From assembly GCF_009664855.1 (NCBI RefSeq), contig NZ_CP045928.1, positions 5,496,565-5,560,564 of the forward strand: a DNA stretch of 64,000 nt, written 5' to 3'. The notes below the pieces were generated by a model. That model did not search any database. It worked only from the letters and a program-made list of their open reading frames with translations, and was not told the origin of the DNA. Both the position numbers and the translations under genes were made by a program. Below, one piece after another: positions 41,152 through 49,842 of the stretch; the first letter of the stretch is position 1; every line of letters begins with the position of its first letter. Origin of the DNA: Flavobacterium sp. SLB02 (GTDB taxonomy: Bacteria > Bacteroidota > Bacteroidia > Flavobacteriales > Flavobacteriaceae).

Positions 41152-43551
41152 ATGAAAAAAATACAGATAGCTTCTTTATCTCTATTCATGGGTTTTGGAT
41201 TATTGCTTTCGCCAAAAGCGTCCGCACAAATTCAGAACGCAGATGTGCTAAACGCTCCGATAGATATCAGCAAGGATTTTCAGAATTACCTGAATACCTT
41301 TTATTTCGCTGATGAACTTACAGCTTTTGATCCTGCAACAGGAAAAGGAACTATAAAATATCTGAGATACAATTACAAAACACGTCAGGCTTTCAACAAC
41401 ATGATGATGAAGCCCGATGTGGTCGAAGCCAACGAATTTCCAACCACAGAATATGAAGCTTCGCCGTTATTGCCATTCGAAATTCAGTTTGTTTCAGATC
41501 GAACCATTAGAATCAAAACGACTTCAGGACCACAATTTCATCCTGAAAAGGAATCGTTAATGTTGATTAACGGTGTTGCGCCCAATCATCCTGAATTATG
41601 GAAATATTCTAAAATAGAAGGCGGACACAAATACACCAGCAAACACGGAGTAGTAGAGATTTTATCGAAACCGTGGCACGTAAAAATTTACGATGAAAAA
41701 GGAAAACTGTTGACCAGTACACTTCACGATTCTGATTTCAAAAATACCTATACACCAACACTTCCGTTTTCGTATGTGCGCAGAAACAGCGATTATTCCA
41801 GAAGTATGGGAGCTGCTTTTAGCTTAGAACCGGACGAAAAAATATTTGGTTGTGGAGAATCTTTCACACAATTCAATAAACGCGGACAAAAAGTAGTGTT
41901 ATGGGCAGATGATGCTAACGGAATTCAGAACGAAACCATGTACAAACCCGTTCCGTTTTATATGAGCAGCCGTGGTTACGGAGTTTTCATGCACCATTCG
42001 ACACCCATTACAGTTGACTTTGGGAGATATTATTCAAGTGCTAACGAAATGTACATTGGCGATGACGAAGCCGATTTGTTTTTCTTTATAGGAGAACCAA
42101 AAGATGTTTTGGATCAATACACAGATTTGACGGGAAAAGCAGCGATGCCGCCACTTTGGTCATTTGGTTTCTGGATGAGTAGAATCACATATTTTTCAGA
42201 AAAAGAAGGTCGTGATGTAGCAAGAGATTTGCGTAAATATAAAATTCCAACAGATGTAATTCACTTTGACACCGGTTGGTTCGATGTAGACTGGAGAAAC
42301 AATTACGAGTTTGCAAAATCACGTTTCCCGGATGCAGAAAAAATGATGACCGATTTAAAGAAAGATGGTTTTCAGGTTTGTTTATGGCAATTGCCTTATT
42401 TCTCACCAAAAAACTCATTGTTTAATGAAATCATGGATAAGAATTTAGCCGTAAGAGACCGTAAAGGAAATCTTCCGTATGAAGATGCAGTTCTGGATTT
42501 CTCAAATCCTGAAACCGTAACCTGGTATCAGGCAAAGCTAAAACATTTGTTCGATCAGGGGGTGGCTGTTTTCAAAGTAGATTTTGGAGAGGCAGCACCA
42601 CCGGACGGAATTTACCATTCCGGAAGAACAGGTTTCTACGAACACAATTTATATCCATTAAGATACAATAAGGCTGTAGCCGAAATTACTCAAAAAGAAA
42701 AAGGATATACGCTTATCTGGGCAAGAAGTACCTGGGCAGGATCGCAACGTTACCCATTGCATTGGGGTGGAGATGCCGAAACTACAAACGGCGCAATGTC
42801 GGCAGAATTACGCGGTGGACTTTCTTTAGGTCTAAGCGGATTCAGTTTCTGGAGTCATGACGTAGGAGGATTTGCCACAAAATCACCGGAGAATTTATAC
42901 AGAAGATGGGCACCTTTCGGGATGTTTACATCACACGTAAGAAGCCACGGAGAACCTCCTCGCGAACCTTGGTTGTACAGCAAAGATTTCCTTGAAGGAT
43001 TTAGAAAAGCAGATAATATGCGTTATGAACTGATGCCGTATATCTACGCTCAGGCGAAAGAAAGCTCTCAAAAAGGATTACCAATGATGCGTGCTTTATT
43101 CGTAGAATATCCAAATGATCCGGGAGCCTGGTTAGTTGATAACGAATATTTATTTGGTTCAAGTATGTTGGTTGCACCACTTTTTGAAGAAGTGACCGAA
43201 AGAGACGTTTATCTTCCTGAAGGAACATGGATTGATTATCAAACCAAAAAAGTATACCAATCTGGCTGGCATAAAATTAAAGCCGGAGAAGTACCAATCG
43301 TAGTTTTAGTAAAAGACGGAACAGCTTTGCCCCACATCGCTTTAGCACAATCTACAAAAGATATGGATTGGAGTAAATTAACCTTAAAAGTATATGCCAG
43401 CGACAAAACAACTTCGGCAACAGCCAAAGTATTTTTACCGGACGGCGATGTAGTACAAGAAATAAAAGTAACCAAAAACGGAAACAATTTTAATGTTGCA
43501 CCAAATGCACTAGAAGGAAAAACCACTTTTAAAACAGAGTGGATAAAGTAA
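41152..43551 (+). CDS. GH31 alpha-xylosidase (YicI type)
   Basis: The 799-residue enzyme has a signal peptide (FGLLLSPKASAQ) and no lipobox, so it is probably periplasmic. The catalytic domain carries the nucleophile D477 in FKVDFGEAAP and the acid/base D541 in HWGGDAETT. The KVDFGE form (rather than the WxDMNE form of alpha-glucosidases) matches alpha-xylosidases such as E. coli YicI. It would remove alpha-1,6-xylose from the non-reducing ends of xyloglucan oligosaccharides, supplying XylA/XylB. Its position in the cluster supports this. A repeat-rich 350-base gap follows. Confidence 0.92.
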   Translation: MKKIQIASLSLFMGFGLLLSPKASAQIQNADVLNAPIDISKDFQNYLNTFYFADELTAFDPATGKGTIKYLRYNYKTRQAFNNMMMKPDVVEANEFPTTEYEASPLLPFEIQFVSDRTIRIKTTSGPQFHPEKESLMLINGVAPNHPELWKYSKIEGGHKYTSKHGVVEILSKPWHVKIYDEKGKLLTSTLHDSDFKNTYTPTLPFSYVRRNSDYSRSMGAAFSLEPDEKIFGCGESFTQFNKRGQKVVLWADDANGIQNETMYKPVPFYMSSRGYGVFMHHSTPITVDFGRYYSSANEMYIGDDEADLFFFIGEPKDVLDQYTDLTGKAAMPPLWSFGFWMSRITYFSEKEGRDVARDLRKYKIPTDVIHFDTGWFDVDWRNNYEFAKSRFPDAEKMMTDLKKDGFQVCLWQLPYFSPKNSLFNEIMDKNLAVRDRKGNLPYEDAVLDFSNPETVTWYQAKLKHLFDQGVAVFKVDFGEAAPPDGIYHSGRTGFYEHNLYPLRYNKAVAEITQKEKGYTLIWARSTWAGSQRYPLHWGGDAETTNGAMSAELRGGLSLGLSGFSFWSHDVGGFATKSPENLYRRWAPFGMFTSHVRSHGEPPREPWLYSKDFLEGFRKADNMRYELMPYIYAQAKESSQKGLPMMRALFVEYPNDPGAWLVDNEYLFGSSMLVAPLFEEVTERDVYLPEGTWIDYQTKKVYQSGWHKIKAGEVPIVVLVKDGTALPHIALAQSTKDMDWSKLTLKVYASDKTTSATAKVFLPDGDVVQEIKVTKNGNNFNVAPNALEGKTTFKTEWIK

Positions 43552-43563
43552 AGAAATGTATGC

Positions 43564-43643
43564 CACAGATTACACAGATTAAAAGGATTAAAAATTGAGA
43601 ATTAAAAATTAAAAATCTGCTTAAATCTGTGAGATCTGCGTGA
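43564..43643. repeat. Imperfect palindromic repeat CACAGATTaCaCAGATT...AATCTGcttaAATCTGTG
   Basis: Repeated 'acagatt' words in one orientation and 'aatctg' words in the other form an imperfect inverted repeat directly after the GH31 gene. It resembles the atccgtg/aattcgtg-type elements near 24903 and 59987. Confidence 0.5.
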
Positions 43644-43651
43644 AAAAAATT

Positions 43652-43791
43652 AAACACATAGAAACATAGGTTTTCTTATTCTTTAAAAAAGAAGACGAAA
43701 AAGAAACCAGTTTCTTCACACATAGCTATGTTTGTTGATGCAAGTGAAACGCCTTTTTTGAGTCTACAAAATCCTATGTTTCTATGTGTTT
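43652..43791 (-). repeat. 140-bp palindromic element, copy 1
   Basis: The terminal inverted repeats are a perfect 18 bp (aaacacatagaaacatag / ctatgtttctatgtgttt). The interior contains a small palindrome (acatagctatgt), a 'ggcgtttcactt' stretch (read on the minus strand) and no ORF. The same element occurs at 52156-52291 in the opposite orientation, with most interior bases alike. A truncated relative lies at 59891-59965. It looks like a MITE- or REP-like element; no transposase is present. Confidence 0.85.
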
Positions 43792-43901
43792 AAAATAAAA
43801 TAATCCCAACTTAGGATAAAAATAAGTTTTTGTTGAGTTTCTAAATCGGGTGAAAGCACAAGCAACACCCGATTTATTAAAAATGAATTAAGAAAAATAT
43901 C

Positions 43902-45908
43902 ATGAAAAATTACCTCATTCTTCCCGCTTTAATCCTTTCAGTTTCGATGGGATACAGTCAGAAAAACAAAAATGCTTACGAATTGGCATCGCCAAACGGG
44001 CAAAACAAAATTAAATTTGAGTTAGTAAAAAATGCTCCAAAGTATGTAGTGTCACACGGCAGAACTGAAGTGATTACACCATCAGATTTAGGATTTTTAC
44101 TAAAAGGAAATGAAGACTTTAGTTCTAATTTTGAAATCAAAAATGTAAAAAACTCAACCTTCGATGAAACCTGGGAACAAGTTTGGGGAGAAAAGAAAAA
44201 CATCAGAAATCACTACAATCAATTAGTAGTCGAGTTACAGCAAAAAAGCGGCAACAAACGTAAATTAGAAATCCAGTTTCGTGCTTTCGATGACGGAGTG
44301 GCTTTCAGATATGTATATCCAAAACAAAATGTAAAAGACAGTATTTTCATTATGGATGAAAAAACGACTTTTAACCTGAAAGAAGATGGAAAAGCATGGT
44401 GGATTCCGGCCAACAGAGAAAACAGAGATGAGTACTTGTTTGAAGAAGCACCGGTTAGTAAACTCGATACCGTTTTAACTCCATTAACAATTGAAAGTAA
44501 AAGCGGATTAGCATTAAGTTTTCACGAGGCAAACCTTATTGATTATGCTAGTACAACCTTGGTAAACAATGTAGGAACACAACTAAAAACAGATCTTGTG
44601 CCTTGGTCAGACGGCGTAAAAGTTCGTGTAAAAGATACCTTCACATCTTCTTGGAGAACCATTCAGATTGGAGAAAAACCAACAGATTTAATTACATCCT
44701 ATCTGATTTTAAACCTGAACGAACCAAATAAATTAAAAAATACCGACAGCTATTTTAAACCTTATAAATATCTTGGAATTTGGTGGGGAATGCATATTGG
44801 AAAATACACTTTCTGGGAAAGCGACAAACAAGGTGCGACCACAAAACACGCCGAAGAATATATTGATTTTACAGCAAAAGAAGGATTTCATCATTTATTG
44901 ATCGAAGGCTGGAACAAAGGCTGGACACCGGGTTGGTACGAAAACCGTATGCACATGTTCAGTTTTACGAAAAATGCAGACAATTTCGACTTAGAAAAAG
45001 TGGTAGAATATGCTAAGAAAAAAGATATTGAATTAATTGGATATCACGAAACAGGTTCAAACCTGATCAATTATTTGCAACAAGTTGATGAAGGTTTTGC
45101 TTTATACAAGAAACTTGGAATTCATACCGTAAAAATTGGCCACGTAGGTTCTAAATTAAACATGAAAGAAATGCACTTCGGGCAATTTGGAGTAAACTAT
45201 TTCAGATATATTTTAGAAAAAGCAGCACAATATGATTTAGCTGTTTTATACCACGAATCGATAAAAGATACCGGAGAACGCAGAACTTTCCCCAATATGG
45301 TTTCTAGAGAAGCAGCACGCGGACAAGAGTACAATGCCTGGAGCGAAGGAAATCCGCCAAATCATTTAAGTATTATTCCGTTTACAAGATTACTTTCAGG
45401 ACCAATGGATTTTACGCCTGGAATTTTTGATGTTGAGGTAAAACAAGGATATCCCGGAAAAAGAATTCAGGGAACTGTGGGGCAGCAATTGGCCATTTAT
45501 GTAACAACCTATTCTCCAATTCAAATGTTAGCCGACCTTCCTGAAAACTACGAAGGGAAACCAGCATTACAATTCTTGAAAGATGTACCAACAGATTGGG
45601 AAGACACAAAAGTACTGAACGGAGAAATTGGTCAATATATCACCACAGCTCGTAAAGACAGAAACAGCGCCGATTGGTTTTTAGGAAGTATTACAAATGA
45701 AAACCCAAGAGATCTTGAAATTTCATTATCCTTCTTAGATAAAAATGCCACATACGAAGCACAAATTTATGCTGATGCCGAAGGAACAGATCAAAAACAC
45801 AATCCGGAAGCAGTAGCAATTTCGAAGAAAACCGTTAAAGCTTCAGACTCACTAAAATTGCATTTAGGTGGAGCAGGAGGAACAGCTATTAGATTTAAAA
45901 AACTATAA
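43902..45908 (+). CDS. GH97 glycoside hydrolase, inverting (SusB-like) type
   Basis: The 668-residue enzyme has a signal peptide (LILSVSMGYSQ) and is probably periplasmic. An N-terminal beta-sandwich is followed by a TIM barrel and a C-terminal beta domain. E383 (GYHETGS), E452 (LYHES), E470 and E476 (REAARGQEY) align with E439, E508, E526 and E532 of Bacteroides SusB, each with an offset of exactly 56. That pattern marks the inverting alpha-glucosidase group; retaining GH97 enzymes have an aspartate nucleophile instead, and the corresponding segment here reads VKIGHVGS. Alpha-glucoside cleavage is not an obvious need for xyloglucan, so its substrate is a question. A small palindrome lies 16 bases beyond the stop. 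Confidence 0.9.
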   Translation: MKNYLILPALILSVSMGYSQKNKNAYELASPNGQNKIKFELVKNAPKYVVSHGRTEVITPSDLGFLLKGNEDFSSNFEIKNVKNSTFDETWEQVWGEKKNIRNHYNQLVVELQQKSGNKRKLEIQFRAFDDGVAFRYVYPKQNVKDSIFIMDEKTTFNLKEDGKAWWIPANRENRDEYLFEEAPVSKLDTVLTPLTIESKSGLALSFHEANLIDYASTTLVNNVGTQLKTDLVPWSDGVKVRVKDTFTSSWRTIQIGEKPTDLITSYLILNLNEPNKLKNTDSYFKPYKYLGIWWGMHIGKYTFWESDKQGATTKHAEEYIDFTAKEGFHHLLIEGWNKGWTPGWYENRMHMFSFTKNADNFDLEKVVEYAKKKDIELIGYHETGSNLINYLQQVDEGFALYKKLGIHTVKIGHVGSKLNMKEMHFGQFGVNYFRYILEKAAQYDLAVLYHESIKDTGERRTFPNMVSREAARGQEYNAWSEGNPPNHLSIIPFTRLLSGPMDFTPGIFDVEVKQGYPGKRIQGTVGQQLAIYVTTYSPIQMLADLPENYEGKPALQFLKDVPTDWEDTKVLNGEIGQYITTARKDRNSADWFLGSITNENPRDLEISLSFLDKNATYEAQIYADAEGTDQKHNPEAVAISKKTVKASDSLKLHLGGAGGTAIRFKKL

Positions 45909-45923
45909 TTATAATATTGATAT

Positions 45924-45950
45924 CCTAACAGGTTTCCAAAACCTGTTAGG
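45924..45950. repeat. Palindrome CCTAACAGGTTT...AAACCTGTTAGG
   Basis: A perfect 12-bp stem with a 3-base loop follows the GH97 gene. It has the same core (AACAGGTTT / AAACCTGTT versus GACAGGTTT / AAACCTGTC) as the palindrome after the GH95 gene at 58733. It may act as a terminator, although only a weak T run follows. Confidence 0.65.
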
Positions 45951-46053
45951 TATTCTAACGTAACGATTAGATTTTAAAAAAAAATAATTTATAAAAATTC
46001 AGACCCGATAATTTTTAAAAAATGTTTTGGGTCTAATAACCACAATTTTTTAA

Positions 46054-48210
46054 ATGAAAAACCTAACTCTGCATATTGTTTTTCTTTTGTCGGTCAATTT
46101 GGTGTTATCACAGCAAAAGCAATATCCTTTTCAGGATTCTAAATTAGATACTGAAAAGCGTATTGATAATTTGTTATTGTTGATGACCCTGGATGAAAAA
46201 GTTAAGGCGTTAAGCACAAATCCGTCGATAAAAAGATTAGGCGTTACAGGAACAGGACATGTAGAAGGATTGCACGGTTTAGCACTTGGCGGACCGGGAG
46301 AATGGGGTGGAAAAAACAAACAACCCATTACGACAACCACTTTTCCTCAGGCTTACGGTTTAGGAGAAACATGGGATGTTGACTTGCTTCAGAAGGTGGC
46401 TCAGGTTGAAGGTTACGAAACACGTTATGCATTTCAGAAATACCATCGCGGCGGATTAGTTGTTCGGGCTCCAAATGCTGATATCGCCAGAGATCCGCGT
46501 TGGGGACGTACCGAAGAAAGTTATGGAGAAGATGCTTTCTTTAATGGAAAAATGACCGTTGCTTTTGTAAAAGGACTGCAGGGAAATCATCCGAAATATT
46601 GGCAAACAGCTTCCTTAATGAAACATTTTTTAGCCAACAGCAACGAAGATGGCAGAACCTATACATCATCTGATTTTGATGAAAGACTTTGGCGAGAGTA
46701 TTATGCTTTGCCTTTTTATATGGGCGTGGTCGAAGGAGGATCCCGCGCCTATATGTCGGCTTATAATAAAGTAAACGGAATTCCGGCCATGGTACATCCA
46801 ATGCTTAAAAATATTACCCAAAAAGAATGGGGACAAAACGGAATTATTTGTACAGATGGAGGCGCATTCAAACTATTGCTTTCAGATCATAAATATTATC
46901 CGGATCCATATTTGGGAGCTGCAGCGGCTGTAAAAGCAGGAATTAATCAGTTTTTAGATGAATATATCGAAGGCGTTTACGGAGCACTTTCGCATGGATA
47001 TTTAAAAGAAAAAGACATCGATGCCGTAATTCGCGGTAATTACAGAGTCATGATCAAACTTGGTATGTTGGATGTTTCAGAAGATAATCCATATTCGAAA
47101 ATCGGAACAGGAAAGGACACCATTGATCCGTGGAAAACCGAAGCGCATAAAAAAATCGCTTTAGAAGCCACACAAAAATCGATTGTTTTACTCAAAAATG
47201 ATGCAGGAGTACTGCCTTTGCAAAAAGACAAATTAAAAACTATTGCCATCATCGGACCTCGCGCTGATGAAGTATTGCTGGATTGGTACAGCGGAACACC
47301 ACCTTATGTTATTACCCCTTTGCAGGGCATTAAAAATAAACTGGGCAATAATGTTGAGGTTCTTTATGCTAAAAATAACATTGATGGTCAGGCAGCGAAG
47401 ATTGCCAAAAAGGCAGATGCTGTAATTGTTATTGTAGGGAATCATCCGGTTTGCAATGCAGGCTGGGCAAATTGTCCCGTTCCAAGTGAAGGAAAAGAAG
47501 CAGTCGATCGCCAATCCCTGACATTAGAACAAGAAGATTTAGTTAAAGTCGTTTATCATGCCAATCTCAAAACAGTTGTCGCTTTGATCAGCAGTTTTCC
47601 ATACGCTATAAACTGGACACAAGAACATGTTCCGGCAATTGTACACATGACCCAAAACAGTCAGGAAACCGGAACCGCTTTGGCCGATGTTTTATTTGGA
47701 GATTATAATCCGGCCGGACGATTGACTCAGACTTGGGTAAAAGACATTACCGATTTGCCTGAATTATTAGATTACAATATCCGAAATGGGAGAACCTATA
47801 TGTATTTTAAAGGAAAACCTTTATATGCTTTTGGCCACGGATTAAGTTATACGACTTTCAAATACAATTCAGTGGAAACCAATTCTGAAACCATTGCTAA
47901 AAATGAAGAAGTAAAAGTTACTGTTTCAGTTACCAATACAGGAAGTAAAGATGGAGAAGAAGTAATTCAGTTGTATGTAAAACAATTAAATTCAAAAGTA
48001 GAACGTGCCCAAAAAGAACTAAAAGCATTTCAGAGAGTTTTCTTTAAAGCCGGAGAAACCAAGAATGTTTCATTAATTTTAAAAGCAAAAGATTTAGAAT
48101 ATTGGAATACAGCAAAACAACAATTCGAACTAGAAAATAATGCAATTGAAATTCAGATAGGAAGTGCTTCGGATACTATTCTTCTCACTAAAAATATAAC
48201 TGTCAAATAA
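46054..48210 (+). CDS. GH3 beta-glucosidase / beta-xylosidase (first of two)
   Basis: The 718-residue enzyme has a signal peptide (HIVFLLSVNLVLSQ). It contains the GH3 N-terminal TIM barrel (ADIARDPRWGRTEESYGED, SLMKHFLANSNEDGR), the nucleophile D268 in IICTDGGAF, the GH3 C-terminal alpha/beta domain (IAIIGPRADE, GNHPVCNAG) and a Fn3-like tail (ELKAFQRVFFKAGET). The sequence type is nearer to beta-xylosidase-like GH3 members than the second GH3 here, but specificity cannot be fixed from sequence. The GH39 gene follows after two bases, so both are co-translated from one message. Confidence 0.9.
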   Translation: MKNLTLHIVFLLSVNLVLSQQKQYPFQDSKLDTEKRIDNLLLLMTLDEKVKALSTNPSIKRLGVTGTGHVEGLHGLALGGPGEWGGKNKQPITTTTFPQAYGLGETWDVDLLQKVAQVEGYETRYAFQKYHRGGLVVRAPNADIARDPRWGRTEESYGEDAFFNGKMTVAFVKGLQGNHPKYWQTASLMKHFLANSNEDGRTYTSSDFDERLWREYYALPFYMGVVEGGSRAYMSAYNKVNGIPAMVHPMLKNITQKEWGQNGIICTDGGAFKLLLSDHKYYPDPYLGAAAAVKAGINQFLDEYIEGVYGALSHGYLKEKDIDAVIRGNYRVMIKLGMLDVSEDNPYSKIGTGKDTIDPWKTEAHKKIALEATQKSIVLLKNDAGVLPLQKDKLKTIAIIGPRADEVLLDWYSGTPPYVITPLQGIKNKLGNNVEVLYAKNNIDGQAAKIAKKADAVIVIVGNHPVCNAGWANCPVPSEGKEAVDRQSLTLEQEDLVKVVYHANLKTVVALISSFPYAINWTQEHVPAIVHMTQNSQETGTALADVLFGDYNPAGRLTQTWVKDITDLPELLDYNIRNGRTYMYFKGKPLYAFGHGLSYTTFKYNSVETNSETIAKNEEVKVTVSVTNTGSKDGEEVIQLYVKQLNSKVERAQKELKAFQRVFFKAGETKNVSLILKAKDLEYWNTAKQQFELENNAIEIQIGSASDTILLTKNITVK

Positions 48211-48212
48211 TT

Positions 48213-49796
48213 ATGCTGAAAACAAATTTAATACTACTGTATATCTTAGTTTGTCTGACAAATATTCAATTGTTTGGACAAAATGCTAGTGCTCAAAACA
48301 GAACTATAAAAGTAGATTACAACAAAACTTCGGGCGCATTAAATACCATGTTCAAAGAATGTATTGGAGCCGGAAGAGCAAACGAAGGCCTGCGCGCCGA
48401 CTGGCAACAGCAATTGGCAATGACCAAAAAAGAATGTGATTTTAAATACATCAGAATGCACGGTTTATTGTCTGATGATATGGCGGTTTACAGAGAAGAT
48501 TCAAAAGGAAATCCGAAATACAATTACCAATATATTGATGCTTTGTATGATTTTCTTTTAAGTATAAAAGTGAAACCTTTTGTAGAATTAGGTTTTATGC
48601 CCAACGCATTAGCAAGCGGAAGTCAGACTATTTTTTGGTGGAAAGGAAATGTTACGCCTCCAAAAGATTATAAAAAGTGGGAAGATTTAATTAGGAACCT
48701 AACACAGCATTTCACAGAACGTTACGGAGTCGAAGAAGTAAAAACATGGTATTTTGAAGTTTGGAACGAACCTAATTTAACGCCGGGTTTCTGGACAGGA
48801 ACTCAGGCAGAATATTTTAAACTATATGAATATGCGGTCCGAGGAATTAAAAGCGTAAATCCAGCTTACAAAGTAGGTGGCCCGGCATCAGCAGGAGCAG
48901 CCTGGGTTTCGGAAACAATAGACTTTTGTGCGAAAAATAATGTTCCGTTAGATTTTATTTCGACACATACTTACGGAGTAAAACAAGGATTTCTGGATGA
49001 ATTCGGAACTACGGGAACTGTTCTAAATAAAGATGAATCGAGTGTGAGTGGCGATGTAATCAACTCACGAAAACAAATTTCAAATTCGGCTAAGCCAAAT
49101 CTTGAATTGCATTATACAGAATGGAGTTCTTCCTATACTCCGGCAGATCCTGTTCACGACAGTTACCATTCGGCAGCGTATATTTTGCAAAAGCTCAAAC
49201 AAGTTGGTAATGCGGCAAACTCGATGTCGTATTGGGTTTTTACTGATATTTTTGAAGAACCAGGTCCAAGGTTCACCCCTTTTCACGGAGGTTTCGGATT
49301 ATTGAATACGCAGGGAATCAAAAAACCAGCCTATTTCTCTTATGCCTTTCTAAATAAATTAGGCGAAACAGAACTTCAAAACAAAGACAGTTCTTCGTGG
49401 ATAACTAAAAATGCAAAAGGAGATGTTCAGTTGCTGTTTTGGGATTTTACCAATACGCATCCGGGAGATTCAGTTAATAATCAATCGTATTATATTAAAG
49501 ATTTACCATCTCAACCCAAAGGAAGTGTAAAAATTGAAATTGATGGTTTGCAAAAAGGAAACTACACTTTAGAAATCTATAAAGTAGGATATAAAGTCAA
49601 TGATGCTTACGCCGATTATCTGGCTTTAGGAAAACCAAGTCAGTTAAACCGTGAACAAGTACAAAAGATAAAAGAAAAAAATAATGGCGCTTTGATCGCA
49701 ACAGAAAAAGTAACCATCAATACAAAAGGAACATACAGTACAACATATAAAATGAATGAGAATGATGTGGTGCTGTTCAATTTGGTAAAACAATAA
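48213..49796 (+). CDS. GH39-type beta-xylosidase
   Basis: The 527-residue enzyme has a signal-peptide-like N-terminus (LILLYILVCLTNIQLFGQ). The clan A TIM barrel carries the acid/base E186 in EVWNEPNL and the nucleophile E303 in HYTEWSSS, with the family segments KYIRMHGLLSDD, TWYFEVWNEPNLTPGFW and FTPFHGGFGLLN. A C-terminal beta-domain follows. GH39 enzymes commonly release xylose from beta-xylosides. Such an activity is more typical of xylan than of xyloglucan loci. It starts two bases after the GH3 stop codon, implying translational coupling. Confidence 0.88.
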   Translation: MLKTNLILLYILVCLTNIQLFGQNASAQNRTIKVDYNKTSGALNTMFKECIGAGRANEGLRADWQQQLAMTKKECDFKYIRMHGLLSDDMAVYREDSKGNPKYNYQYIDALYDFLLSIKVKPFVELGFMPNALASGSQTIFWWKGNVTPPKDYKKWEDLIRNLTQHFTERYGVEEVKTWYFEVWNEPNLTPGFWTGTQAEYFKLYEYAVRGIKSVNPAYKVGGPASAGAAWVSETIDFCAKNNVPLDFISTHTYGVKQGFLDEFGTTGTVLNKDESSVSGDVINSRKQISNSAKPNLELHYTEWSSSYTPADPVHDSYHSAAYILQKLKQVGNAANSMSYWVFTDIFEEPGPRFTPFHGGFGLLNTQGIKKPAYFSYAFLNKLGETELQNKDSSSWITKNAKGDVQLLFWDFTNTHPGDSVNNQSYYIKDLPSQPKGSVKIEIDGLQKGNYTLEIYKVGYKVNDAYADYLALGKPSQLNREQVQKIKEKNNGALIATEKVTINTKGTYSTTYKMNENDVVLFNLVKQ

Positions 49797-49842
49797 TTCC
49801 TTTTAAAAAACTATCAAAAAACTAAAAATAAATTTATTAAGC

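Noticed and set aside
43902..45908. Reading the GH97 as a retaining alpha-galactosidase, which would suit xyloglucan side chains
   Set aside because: The glutamate set matches inverting SusB with constant spacing, and the region of the retaining nucleophile lacks the expected Asp.
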